From positions 246,200 through 310,199 of the forward strand of contig JAJDUI010000006.1 of assembly GCA_022826745.1 (NCBI GenBank): a stretch of DNA of 64,000 nt. The letters are read 5' to 3'. Positions 48,450 to 56,560 of the stretch are shown here, piece after piece. The position numbers and the translations under genes were made by a program. Within the stretch, counting starts at the first letter, position 1. Every line of letters begins with the position of its first letter. The notes under the pieces were generated by a model, which saw only the letters and a list, made by a program, of their open reading frames with translations, was not told where the DNA came from and searched no databases. The DNA is from Thermoanaerobaculia bacterium (GTDB lineage Bacteria > Acidobacteriota > Thermoanaerobaculia > Multivoradales > Multivoraceae).

Positions 48450-49682
48450 GTGCCTGAACGGGCGGCCAGGGTCCTCCTGGGGATCACCGGCGGCATCGCC
48501 GCCTACAAGGGCGCTTACCTGGTCCGTCGCCTGCGGGAGCACGGCCTCGAAGTACGCTGCGCGCCCACCCTGGCTGCCGAGAGTTTCGTCTCGCCCTTGA
48601 CCCTGGAGGTCCTGAGCGGCGATCGCGTTTACGGCCAGGAGTATCTGGCGCGCGACGGCGGCAGCGACGGCGCGGAGTTGCACGTCGAGGCCGCGCAGTG
48701 GGCCGACCTGCTCTGCGTCGCGCCGGCGACCGCGAACACGCTGGCCCGCCTGGCCCTGGGCCTGGCGGACGACTTCCTGAGTACGACCGCGCTGATGTTC
48801 GAAGGACCGGTGGTCGTCGCTCCTGCCATGCATGACGCCATGTGGCGGAAGGCGGCGGTCGAGGCCCGCGTCGCCACCCTGCACGGCCGCGGCGTGGAGG
48901 TGGTCGGCCCGGTCGAGGGCGTACTGGCTTCAGGTGAGCGGGGCTGGGGCCGCATGGCCGAGCCGGAGGCGATCGTCGACGCCGTGTGCCGGATCCTTGA
49001 CCTGCCCAAGGCGGGAGACGACGCGTTCGCCGGCCCGCTCGCCGGCAGGAGAGTCGTCGTCACCGCCGGGCCGACCTACGAGGCGCTCGACCCGGTGCGT
49101 TTCCTGGGCAATCGATCGAGCGGCCGCATGGGGTTCGCGCTGGCGCGCCAGGCGGCGGTCCGTGGCGCCCGGGTCAGGCTGATTGCCGGTCCTGTGAAGC
49201 TCGAGACGCCCGCCGGCGTGGAACGTGTCGACGTCGTCTCGGCCGCCGAGATGGAAGCGGCGCTCCACGAGGCGGTTCCCGACGCGGACCTTGTGGTCAT
49301 GGCGGCCGCGGTCGCCGACTACCGGCCCCGCGAGCGCGCCGAGCAGAAGATGAAGAAGTCGGGTGGAGACGGCCTGGTGTTGCAACTCGAACAGAATCCG
49401 GACCTGCTGGCCGGTCTGGCGGCTGTGGCTCCGCGGGCGCTGCGCGTCGGTTTCGCCGCGGAGACCGAGCACCTGGAGCGCTCGGCTCAGGACAAGCTGA
49501 AGGCCAAGGGGGCGCACTGGATCGTCGCCAACGACGTCTCCCGCCCGGACATCGGTTTCGAGTCCGCCGACAACGAAGTCGTGGCCTTCGGTGCGAAAGG
49601 GGAAGTCGAGCGCTTCCCGAAGCAGTCCAAGGACGAACTGGCGGGACGGCTGCTGGAGCTGTTCGCAGCCGAGGCGACGTGA
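48450..49682 (+). CDS. coaBC: Bifunctional CoaBC (phosphopantothenoylcysteine decarboxylase/synthetase)
   Basis: The 410-residue flavoprotein makes phosphopantetheine for coenzyme A. The CoaC half has LLGITGGIAAYKGAYLVRRL, the catalytic-region His in LHVEAAQWADLLCVAPATANT, and VAPAMHDAMW. CoaB begins at VVVTAGPTYEALDPVRFLGNRSSGRMG with KMKKSGGDGL near its end. In CoaC the usual PAMN Asn is His and the usual active-site Cys before GRM(A/P)EP is Ser (ASGERGWGRMAEP). Some actinobacterial enzymes seem to have similar changes. Start GTG at 48450. Confidence 0.93.
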   Translation: MPERAARVLLGITGGIAAYKGAYLVRRLREHGLEVRCAPTLAAESFVSPLTLEVLSGDRVYGQEYLARDGGSDGAELHVEAAQWADLLCVAPATANTLARLALGLADDFLSTTALMFEGPVVVAPAMHDAMWRKAAVEARVATLHGRGVEVVGPVEGVLASGERGWGRMAEPEAIVDAVCRILDLPKAGDDAFAGPLAGRRVVVTAGPTYEALDPVRFLGNRSSGRMGFALARQAAVRGARVRLIAGPVKLETPAGVERVDVVSAAEMEAALHEAVPDADLVVMAAAVADYRPRERAEQKMKKSGGDGLVLQLEQNPDLLAGLAAVAPRALRVGFAAETEHLERSAQDKLKAKGAHWIVANDVSRPDIGFESADNEVVAFGAKGEVERFPKQSKDELAGRLLELFAAEAT

Positions 49683-50440
49683 ACCGGAACCGCCTGCCGA
49701 TTCCACAGGAGATCGGTCTGCTGCGGGATCTGGGCTTCACGGACGCCTATCCGCCGGCGACGTCGTCGGAACGACCGCCGGAGCCAGCGGCGACGGGGGG
49801 ACGTCTGGAACGCCTGCTGGCGGTCGCCGAGGAGGCCCGGAGCTGCACGGCGTGCGGTCTGTGCAGGACGCGGAACAGGGTCGTCTTCGGCGATGGCGAC
49901 GGTCAGGCGGACCTGATGTTCGTGGGCGAGGGTCCGGGCGCGCAGGAGGACCGACAGGGCCTGCCGTTCGTCGGTCCGGCGGGCCAGCTCTTGACGAAGA
50001 TCATCCAGGCCATCGACCTGCGGCGCGAGGACGTCTACATCACGAACGTCGTTAAGTGCAGGCCGCCGAACAACCGGGATCCGCAGCCTGACGAAACGGC
50101 GGCCTGCCGTTCGTTTCTCGATCGCCAGATCGAACTCATCGCCCCCCGCGTGATCGTCGCCCTGGGGCGGGTGGCGGCGCAGCTCCTGCTGGGGACGAAG
50201 ACCTCGCTGGGGCGCATGCGGGGGACCTGGCACGAAGCTGGCGGCGTGCCGGTGCGGGTCACCTATCACCCGGCTTTCCTGCTTCGGGATCCGTCGTACA
50301 AGCGGGCCACCTGGGAGGACATGCAGATCGTCCGCGACCGGCTGCTCGGCTCCGACGGAGAGGAGGCCACCGGCGAAGCCGGCGACGATTTCAAGGCCGC
50401 CTTCGGCGGCAGCGGGTCAGAAGACCCGCGCACCCAGTAG
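49679..50440 (+). CDS. Uracil-DNA glycosylase, family 4 (iron-sulfur)
   Basis: The 253-residue protein removes uracil from DNA. It has the [4Fe-4S] cysteines (CTACGLCRTRNRVVFGDG, then VVKCRPPNNRDP and ACRSFLD), the catalytic GEGPGAQEDRQGLPFVGPAG and the end motif YHPAFLLRDP. Its first ~50 residues are extra and rich in Pro. Its last nine codons carry a 27-nt hairpin element (50412-50438) read in reverse, giving the unusual tail GSEDPRTQ. Start GTG at 49679, overlapping the coaBC stop. Confidence 0.92.
   Translation: MNRNRLPIPQEIGLLRDLGFTDAYPPATSSERPPEPAATGGRLERLLAVAEEARSCTACGLCRTRNRVVFGDGDGQADLMFVGEGPGAQEDRQGLPFVGPAGQLLTKIIQAIDLRREDVYITNVVKCRPPNNRDPQPDETAACRSFLDRQIELIAPRVIVALGRVAAQLLLGTKTSLGRMRGTWHEAGGVPVRVTYHPAFLLRDPSYKRATWEDMQIVRDRLLGSDGEEATGEAGDDFKAAFGGSGSEDPRTQ
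50412..50438 (-). repeat. REP-like hairpin element, copy 3
   Basis: On the minus strand the nine bases ACTGGGTGC (50438-50430) are followed by stem GCGGGTC (50429-50423), loop TTCT, and GACCCGC (50418-50412). Head sequence, stem length and loop length are the same as in copy 2 at 26299, but the stem is different, with pairing kept. It overlaps the stop codon of the glycosylase gene. Confidence 0.6.
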
Positions 50441-50478
50441 TCTTCGCTACCTTGAAGGCGGCGGCTACCAGAGCTTCA

Positions 50479-51480
50479 ATGGGCGTCTGCGAGGACGTGT
50501 GCGAGGCGATCGGCGGTACACCGATGGTCCGTCTCCGGCGTTCCCTGGGCGACGCCGGTGCCGGCGTCGAGGTGTTCGCGAAGCTCGAGTACCTCAACCC
50601 GATGGGCAGCGTGAAGGACCGGGTCGCGCGGTACCTCGTGGATCGTGCGCTCGCGTCCGGCGCGCTCGAACCCGGCGGGCTGGTGATCGAGGCGTCCTCC
50701 GGCAACACGGCGATGGGCCTGGCCATGATGGCCACGACCCGCGGACTGCGCTGCCGCGCGGTCGTCCGTCGGCAGACCAGCCGCGAGAAGCTCGATTGCC
50801 TGCGGGCTCTGGGGGTCGAACTCGTCCTGGTCGACGGCGACCTGGATCCCGAGCACCCGGAGTCGTACAACCGGAAGGCCCGGAGCCTGGTGGCGGCCGA
50901 GCCGGGAGCCTTCTTTCCGGACCAGCACAACAACCGGGACAACAACGAGTGCCACTACGAGACGACGGCTCCGGAGATCTGGGATCAGATGGAGGGCCGG
51001 ATCGACGTCTTCGTGGGGGGCATCGGCACCGGCGGTACGGTTTCCGGAGTGGGCCGCTTCCTGAAGGAGAGGGATCCGGCCATCCAGGTCGTGGCGGTCG
51101 ATGTCGAAGGGTCCGTGTTCAGCCGCCACTTCGCGGCTCTCTCCGGAGCCCCCGGCGCGTCCGCGCCGGCGGGCCGCTACCTGCTCGAAGGACTGGGGGA
51201 CGAAGAGATCATCGACTGTCCGGAGTTCGAGGTCTTCGACCGGATGCTCCAGGTCAGCGACGCCGAGGCGTTCCTTGCGGCCCGCGAACTGGCACGGCAC
51301 GAAGCGATGCTCGTGGGTGGTTCAAGCGGCGCGGCGCTCTGGGGCGTGCGGCAGATGCTGCCGGAACTGCGGCCGGGCGCCCGGGTCGTGACGCTGTTTC
51401 CCGATTCGGGGACCCGCTACCTGAGCACGATCTACAACGACGACTGGCTTCGCGAACAGGGGCTGCCGGTCGCGCGCTAG
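50479..51480 (+). CDS. Cysteine synthase / cystathionine beta-synthase-like PLP enzyme (CysM type)
   Basis: The 333-residue fold-type-II PLP enzyme has the Schiff-base Lys in KLEYLNPMGSVKDRVA, the Asn loop EASSGNTAMGLAM, and the phosphate-binding GGIGTGGTVSGVG. HNNRDNNECHYETTAPEIWDQM resembles CysM and OAS sulfhydrylases. It likely makes cysteine from O-acetylserine or O-phosphoserine. It lies 38 bases after the glycosylase. The ATG at 50479 is preferred to a TTG nine codons upstream. Confidence 0.9.
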   Translation: MGVCEDVCEAIGGTPMVRLRRSLGDAGAGVEVFAKLEYLNPMGSVKDRVARYLVDRALASGALEPGGLVIEASSGNTAMGLAMMATTRGLRCRAVVRRQTSREKLDCLRALGVELVLVDGDLDPEHPESYNRKARSLVAAEPGAFFPDQHNNRDNNECHYETTAPEIWDQMEGRIDVFVGGIGTGGTVSGVGRFLKERDPAIQVVAVDVEGSVFSRHFAALSGAPGASAPAGRYLLEGLGDEEIIDCPEFEVFDRMLQVSDAEAFLAARELARHEAMLVGGSSGAALWGVRQMLPELRPGARVVTLFPDSGTRYLSTIYNDDWLREQGLPVAR

Positions 51481-51491
51481 GAGCTCGGGCT

Positions 51492-52232
51492 TCAACCGGC
51501 GAAGATCAACTCGTAGCCCACGGCCATGATCGCGAGGTCGAGGCAGACGTGGCTGAGCCAGGGCGCCAGCAGACGGTTGCCCGTGGCGCGGTAGAGCAGC
51601 GACCAGAGGACGCCCCCGAGGAGGACGGGAAGCGACATGAGCGTCAGGAGCAGGACCGAGGTGTCGCCAAGATAGACGCCGATGACGACCACGTGATGAG
51701 CGGCAAAGCCGATGGCTGCCACCAGGTGCGACCACCTGGAGGGAATCAGACGGCGGAGCCTGCCGTACACGAAGGCTCGCCAGTAGACCTCCTCGAGCCA
51801 GGAGTGGACGAAGCTGATCAGGAGCGCCGCGACGATGTAGCGCTCGAGCGTGTCGAGATGGAAGTCGGCCAGCTTGACCGTGATCGCCCCGGCGGCGGTC
51901 GTGGCCATCTCCCCGCCGCGAAACAGAACCGCATAGGCCAGCCAGGTGAAGCCGGCCCCCGCGATGCCGGTGCCCAGCCCGAGGGCGATCGATCGGCCCG
52001 GCCTGGAGGGACCGAAGGCGGCCGCCAGCAGAATGCCCAGGACGGCCAGGGGTCCGGCGAACTGGAGCGCCTTGGCGCCCAGGTAGACGGGTGCGACCCA
52101 GGCCGTCCCCTCGAGCCAGACGAAGTAGGCGAGCGAGGCGACCGTCGGTAGCGTCATCGCCGCGGCCAGGATCGTCCACCAGAGCCCTCGACGTCGCGGC
52201 TCGATCGGTCCGTTTTCGCCCGGCCGGTTCAT
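51492..52232 (-). CDS. CPBP-family intramembrane protease
   Basis: The 246-residue membrane protein has about seven hydrophobic segments. The family motifs are EEVYWR (motif 1, with the Glu pair) in HSWLEEVYWRAF, FAAHHVVVIG (motif 2) and WLSHVCLD (motif 3). CPBP members cut membrane proteins or act on CAAX-like targets. Its ATG overlaps the stop of the GT4 gene (ATGA), so it is in that operon. Confidence 0.88.
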   Translation of the reverse strand: MNRPGENGPIEPRRRGLWWTILAAAMTLPTVASLAYFVWLEGTAWVAPVYLGAKALQFAGPLAVLGILLAAAFGPSRPGRSIALGLGTGIAGAGFTWLAYAVLFRGGEMATTAAGAITVKLADFHLDTLERYIVAALLISFVHSWLEEVYWRAFVYGRLRRLIPSRWSHLVAAIGFAAHHVVVIGVYLGDTSVLLLTLMSLPVLLGGVLWSLLYRATGNRLLAPWLSHVCLDLAIMAVGYELIFAG

Positions 52233-53509
52233 CGCCGGGCGCCATCCTCCAGGGCGTCGAGGTAGGCCTGCCGGTACCTGCCCGCCACGATGTCCCAGGT
52301 CAGGTGGGCGACGGCGCGGCCGCGGGCGCGGGCGCCCATCCGGCGCCGCTGTTCCGGGTTGGCCAGGAGACCCGCGATCGCCTCCCTCAGAGCGGGGCGA
52401 TCCTGCTCCGGAACGAGGATTCCCTGCGCTCCCGACTCCACCGCGAGAGGGATGCCGGAAACCGTCGTCGCGACCACCGGCAGCCCGCTTGCCAGGGCTT
52501 CCAGAATCACGTTGGGCAGGCCGTCGACGTTGCCCTGCGGATCGTGAACGGCGGGTAGGACGAAGAGATCCGCGCAGCGGTAGAGGCCGGGCAGATCGTC
52601 GTGGGCGACAGCGCCGGGAAGATGGACCCGACCCGTGTGATCGGGCCTCCAGCCATTGACTGCCCCTCGGAAGCCCGCCATCTGATCACCGTCGCCGGCG
52701 ATGATCGCGTGCAGGTCGCTGAAGTCGGAGAGCAGCCGGGGCAGAACGTCGATCAGGACCTGGAAGCCCTTCTTCGTCGCCAGGCGGCCGACGCCGAGCA
52801 GGACGGTGGCGTCTCCCGGAATGTCCAGGCGTTCGCGCCAGGGTTCTTCGTCCAGTTCGCCCGGTAGTTCCGCTGCCGGGCAGAACATGTCGGTATCGAC
52901 GCCGTAGGGGATCACGCGGGACGGTTTGCCCCGGTAGCCGATCCGCTGGACTCTCTCGACGAGTTCGGGTGAGCATCCGGTGAGAAGGCCGCAACGGGAC
53001 AGGGTCCGACGGATGGCCGGGCGAGCGACCGCCTTCTCAGCCAGAAAGACGTCGCTGCCGTGAAGCCCGACGGCGATCAGTGTCTGTTGCCTGTGGACAC
53101 CCGGCCAGAGGGCTACCAGCCCGTTCGGCGCGACCCAGTGAGCGTGGAGCAGGTCGTAGCGTTCGCGCCGGAGATGCCGGGCGACGGCCTTTGCCGCCGC
53201 GAGCAGGTACAGCGGAGCGGCCAGCGCGGCGCCCGGCCGCACATGCTCGTCCGCCGCCAGACTGCGGCCGTAGCCAAGGACCTCCATTCGAGGGGGGGCG
53301 TATGAGAATGAGTGCACATCGACGCCGTCGTCGTTCCAGGCACGACGCACCTGCGGCGCGCGCGGAACGAGGACGGTGACCTGGTCGCCGGTGCGGACCA
53401 ACCCGCGGGCCAGCTCGCGGATGAACGGTCCGGCCGTGTCGCCGGGCCAGCGAGGGTAGGTCTGGGTGAGGAAGAGGATGCGCAGAGCCGCGCTCCTGCC
53501 GCCGGGCAA
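52229..53509 (-). CDS. Glycosyltransferase family 4 (GT-B)
   Basis: The 426-residue protein has RILFLTQTYPRWPGDTAGPFI, DLLHAHWVAPNGLVAL, VGLHGSDVFLAEK, VGRLATKKGFQVLIDVLP and the donor motif NVDGLPNVILEALASGLPVV. It would add a sugar to a lipid or glycan. Start TTG at 53509, six bases after the GT2 gene's stop; this is an unusual start, and no better one is seen. Confidence 0.87.
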   Translation of the reverse strand: MPGGRSAALRILFLTQTYPRWPGDTAGPFIRELARGLVRTGDQVTVLVPRAPQVRRAWNDDGVDVHSFSYAPPRMEVLGYGRSLAADEHVRPGAALAAPLYLLAAAKAVARHLRRERYDLLHAHWVAPNGLVALWPGVHRQQTLIAVGLHGSDVFLAEKAVARPAIRRTLSRCGLLTGCSPELVERVQRIGYRGKPSRVIPYGVDTDMFCPAAELPGELDEEPWRERLDIPGDATVLLGVGRLATKKGFQVLIDVLPRLLSDFSDLHAIIAGDGDQMAGFRGAVNGWRPDHTGRVHLPGAVAHDDLPGLYRCADLFVLPAVHDPQGNVDGLPNVILEALASGLPVVATTVSGIPLAVESGAQGILVPEQDRPALREAIAGLLANPEQRRRMGARARGRAVAHLTWDIVAGRYRQAYLDALEDGARR

Positions 53510-53515
53510 CCGGGT

Positions 53516-54535
53516 TCAGCCGACCCGTTCGCGGATGGAGTAGCTGTCGGGCCGGCGGAAGTTCTTGAAGGTGATCAGTTCGCCGATCAGGCCTGTCGTC
53601 ACGATCTGGATGCCCAGGACCATCAACAGGACGCCGAGCAGCAGCAGCGGCCGGTTGGAGAGCGAGGCGCCGGCGAACCAGAGCGCCGCGAGCCAGGCGC
53701 AGATGCCCAGGCCGGCCGCGAAGCTGATCAGGCCGATCGGGCCGAAGAGATGCAGCGGGCGGCGGGTAAAGCGGCTGATGAACAGGACCGTGATCAGGTC
53801 CACGGGTCCCTTGTAGGAGCGATCCCATCCGTACCGGCTCCGGCCGACGCGGCGCGGATGGTGCGCCACCGGAATCTCGCCGACGAGAAAGCCACGCCGG
53901 CTGGCGAGCACGGGAATGTAGCGATGGAGTTCGCCGTACACGGCGACCTGCTCCAGGACTTCCCGGCGGTAGGCCTTGAAGCCGGAGTTGAAGTCGTGCA
54001 GCCGGACGTTCGAAAGCGTGCGTGTCACCCAGTTGAAGACCCTGGACGCCAGCCGACGACGCCACGGGTCGCGGCGGGTGCGCTTCCAGCCGGAGACGAG
54101 GTCGAGAGGGCCGTCTTCGAGCGCCTGCAACAGGCGCGGAATCTCGTCGGGATCGTCCTGCAAGTCACCGTCCATCGTGACGAGAATCCGGCCCCGCGAG
54201 TGATCCACGCCGGCCGAAAGGGCGGCCGCCTTGCCGAAGTTCCGGCGCAACCGGATGAGCCGCACCCGGGGATCGCGCTGGTGTTCGCGGCGAACGGCAT
54301 CGGACGTGCCGTCGGTCGAGCCGTCGTCGATGAACACGAGTTCCGCCCGGACATGAATAGAGTCCAGGTTCACCAGCACGCGCTCGGCCAGGGCGGAAAC
54401 CGTCGCACTCTCGTCGAGGACCGGCACGAGGACGCTCACGTCGAGGGGCGTTTCCTCGTCACTGGCGATGGACGGCTCCCCAGCCCGGGAATGGGCTTTC
54501 CTCGGCGGCGCCGTCAACTCGATCGTCTCGGCCAT
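53516..54535 (-). CDS. Membrane GT2 glycosyltransferase (dolichol-phosphate mannosyltransferase-like)
   Basis: The 339-residue protein is a GT-A enzyme with a C-terminal two-helix anchor (LFGPIGLISFAAGLGICAWLA and LLLLGVLLMVLGIQIVTTGL). Key motifs are VSVLVPVLDES, VFIDDGSTDGTSDAV, TMDGDLQDDPDEIP (DXD) and FNSGFKAYRREVLEQ. It likely moves a sugar to a polyprenyl phosphate. It is the second gene in the run after the pseudokinase. Confidence 0.9.
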   Translation of the reverse strand: MAETIELTAPPRKAHSRAGEPSIASDEETPLDVSVLVPVLDESATVSALAERVLVNLDSIHVRAELVFIDDGSTDGTSDAVRREHQRDPRVRLIRLRRNFGKAAALSAGVDHSRGRILVTMDGDLQDDPDEIPRLLQALEDGPLDLVSGWKRTRRDPWRRRLASRVFNWVTRTLSNVRLHDFNSGFKAYRREVLEQVAVYGELHRYIPVLASRRGFLVGEIPVAHHPRRVGRSRYGWDRSYKGPVDLITVLFISRFTRRPLHLFGPIGLISFAAGLGICAWLAALWFAGASLSNRPLLLLGVLLMVLGIQIVTTGLIGELITFKNFRRPDSYSIRERVG

Positions 54536-54611
54536 CGTCTCTCGCCGTCCTCGTGGTCAGCCTACAGCAACCGGCGGCTGCCGACCTGGACCGAGGAAGG
54601 GCCTCGCGGAC

Positions 54612-56423
54612 TCAGTCCGTCGGCGCCGTGGCGGGCGCCGACGGCGCGGACGTTCCCGGAACGCGCGCTGGTTCCGGCGCTGCCTCCGGTTGCGGTGGAA
54701 CGTACTCGATTCTCCGCCCGTTGACGATCAGGACGGCCGGTTCGGATTCGAGGTCGAACTGGATCGTCGTTTCCTGCCTGGCGTTCACCTCGATCTTCTG
54801 GTCGATCCGGTCGTCCGGTTGCCACCTGGGGTTTCGGAGGAGACTGAGCACATGCGTGCCGGCCGGTACGGGCAGGTCGCGGATGGGCGTCCAGCCGATT
54901 GCTTCGTCACCGATGCGGACGAAGACGGGACGTTCCGACTCGGTCGCCGCCGCGATGCTGACGGCGCCGGGTCGAACCAGAGGCACCGGCGTTTCCAGCA
55001 GCCGATCGACGCCGACCTGGGTCACGACCTGTTCCCGGATCTGGTAATCGCGCGTGGCGAGTTCGAACGTCAGCACGTGGTCGACTTCGGCTTCGACCTC
55101 GAAGACCCTCCTGCGGTCGAGGACCACGGGCGTGTCGCCGTCGATGGAGACGGTGATGTGCGGATCCCAGGCGGGCGCGAGGGCCAGACGGCCGATGCCC
55201 CGGCTGACGGCTGGGCTGGTGTCCGGGGGTGGTGCTTCGGGTTCCTCGAGCGTACCCGGACTGACGGGCTGCGCGGCGGGTTCCTCGCTTCCGGTCTCCG
55301 CGGCCAGAGCCTGCCGTTCGACCGGCGCTTCGTTCCGCGGCGCGGGCGCTTCCGAGCCTGCGAGCGGGCTGCCCTTCGACCACCACAGCGTGCCGCCGAG
55401 CCAGAGTGCCGTTCCGGCGACCGTGGCGAAAGTCAGCCAGCGGCGACGAAGGCGGGAACGGGGCGGCCGACGGATCGCGTCGGCGACCCGGTCGAGAGTC
55501 GGCGGGGAGGTCGTCTCCGGAGACTCGGCGCCTCCGTTGATCTCGACTTCAATCAGTGAGGAGGCAGAGGTTTGCGGTGTCTGCACCGAGGTTGCCGTCC
55601 AATCCTTCGACCCGTCCTGCGACGGCGCTCTGTGGCTAGCGGTCTCGGCGAGGAGATCCCGGCGGGCGTCTTCGAGAGCGTCGACGATGGAGGTGAAGTT
55701 CGCTGCACGCTTGCCGGGATCGTCCCTGAGGCAGCCTTCGAGAACGGAAACAAGCGACTTCGCGACATGCGCCGGGAGCTGCGCCCTGATCGCCTCTTCC
55801 AGGAGACGCCGGTCCTTCGACTTCAGCCTGCGCGGGGGCGCCGGCCGTTCGGTGGGCTGGAAGGACAGCACGCGATGCGTGAGCACACCGAACGCGTAGA
55901 CGTCCGTCCGCACATCGGCGTTCTCGGCGCGCAGCAACTCCGGTGCGCTGTACCTGACGTGCGCCCGCGGTCGCGGATTCGCGAAACCCCGGACCGCGGC
56001 GGTGTCGTCGGAGCGAATCGTGATGGCACCGGGGTGGATATCTCCGTGGACGACGCCCAGGCCATGCGCGTATTCCAGTGCGCGCGCAACCTGCGCGAGC
56101 CAGCCCAGAGCCGTACCGACCGGGAGTTTCTCGCACCGCTCGAGTCGGGCCTCCAGGGTCTCGATGCCCAGGGACTGCTCGATTCGACAGGATGTCGCGC
56201 CGTCGATTCCGAAGTCGAGAATCCGGGCGATCGAGGGATGTTCGAGCTGTTCGATCGCGGCGGCCCGCTTCAGGAACAGGGCCTGAGCTTCGGCGTTCTC
56301 CGTGACCCAGGTGTCGACGACGACGCAGCTTTCGTCCCGCGTGTCGCGACCGAGATAGGAGGCTGCTCCAGCCTTCGCTTCGAGGCGGCGGAGAATCTCA
56401 AAGTGACCAATTCGTTGACTCAT
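54612..56423 (-). CDS. Membrane-anchored protein pseudokinase with PEGA-like C-terminal domain
   Basis: The 603-residue protein has a Ser/Thr kinase-like domain (~1-260), a Thr/Ser/Pro linker, one transmembrane helix (~329-348) and a beta-rich extracytoplasmic domain (~420-600) with PEGA-like repeats. Catalytic residues are lost. The VAIK Lys is Asp37 (CVVVDTWV). The Gly loop reads AKAGAASYLG. The HRDLKPxN loop is HGDIHPGA (126-133), keeping Asp128 but losing Lys and Asn. The DFG motif reads RGFANP (145-150). SAPE (159-162) and DVYAFG (174-179) remain. It is most likely an inactive scaffold or sensor. An extended -10 (TGCTATCAT) is at 56457-56465. Confidence 0.87.
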   Translation of the reverse strand: MSQRIGHFEILRRLEAKAGAASYLGRDTRDESCVVVDTWVTENAEAQALFLKRAAAIEQLEHPSIARILDFGIDGATSCRIEQSLGIETLEARLERCEKLPVGTALGWLAQVARALEYAHGLGVVHGDIHPGAITIRSDDTAAVRGFANPRPRAHVRYSAPELLRAENADVRTDVYAFGVLTHRVLSFQPTERPAPPRRLKSKDRRLLEEAIRAQLPAHVAKSLVSVLEGCLRDDPGKRAANFTSIVDALEDARRDLLAETASHRAPSQDGSKDWTATSVQTPQTSASSLIEVEINGGAESPETTSPPTLDRVADAIRRPPRSRLRRRWLTFATVAGTALWLGGTLWWSKGSPLAGSEAPAPRNEAPVERQALAAETGSEEPAAQPVSPGTLEEPEAPPPDTSPAVSRGIGRLALAPAWDPHITVSIDGDTPVVLDRRRVFEVEAEVDHVLTFELATRDYQIREQVVTQVGVDRLLETPVPLVRPGAVSIAAATESERPVFVRIGDEAIGWTPIRDLPVPAGTHVLSLLRNPRWQPDDRIDQKIEVNARQETTIQFDLESEPAVLIVNGRRIEYVPPQPEAAPEPARVPGTSAPSAPATAPTD

Positions 56424-56456
56424 GCACGAATGCCAAGAAGTTGATGCGAGGGCGCA

Positions 56457-56465
56457 ATGATAGCA
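56457..56465 (-). promoter_or_regulatory. Extended -10 box upstream of the pseudokinase
   Basis: On the minus strand TGC-TATCAT (56465-56457) fits an extended -10 with TGn before the hexamer. No clear -35 lies 17 bases further upstream. The 140-base divergent gap is AT-richer than the rest. The start site would be about 27 bases before the ATG at 56423. Confidence 0.45.
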
Positions 56466-56560
56466 CAGTTTTCCCGTAAGTTGTTGTTATTCAGTGGCTT
56501 GTGTGTGTCGAACGACAGCGCGCGAGCGGCGCTGCTAGGGTCGGCGCGGCAGGTTCGAAG

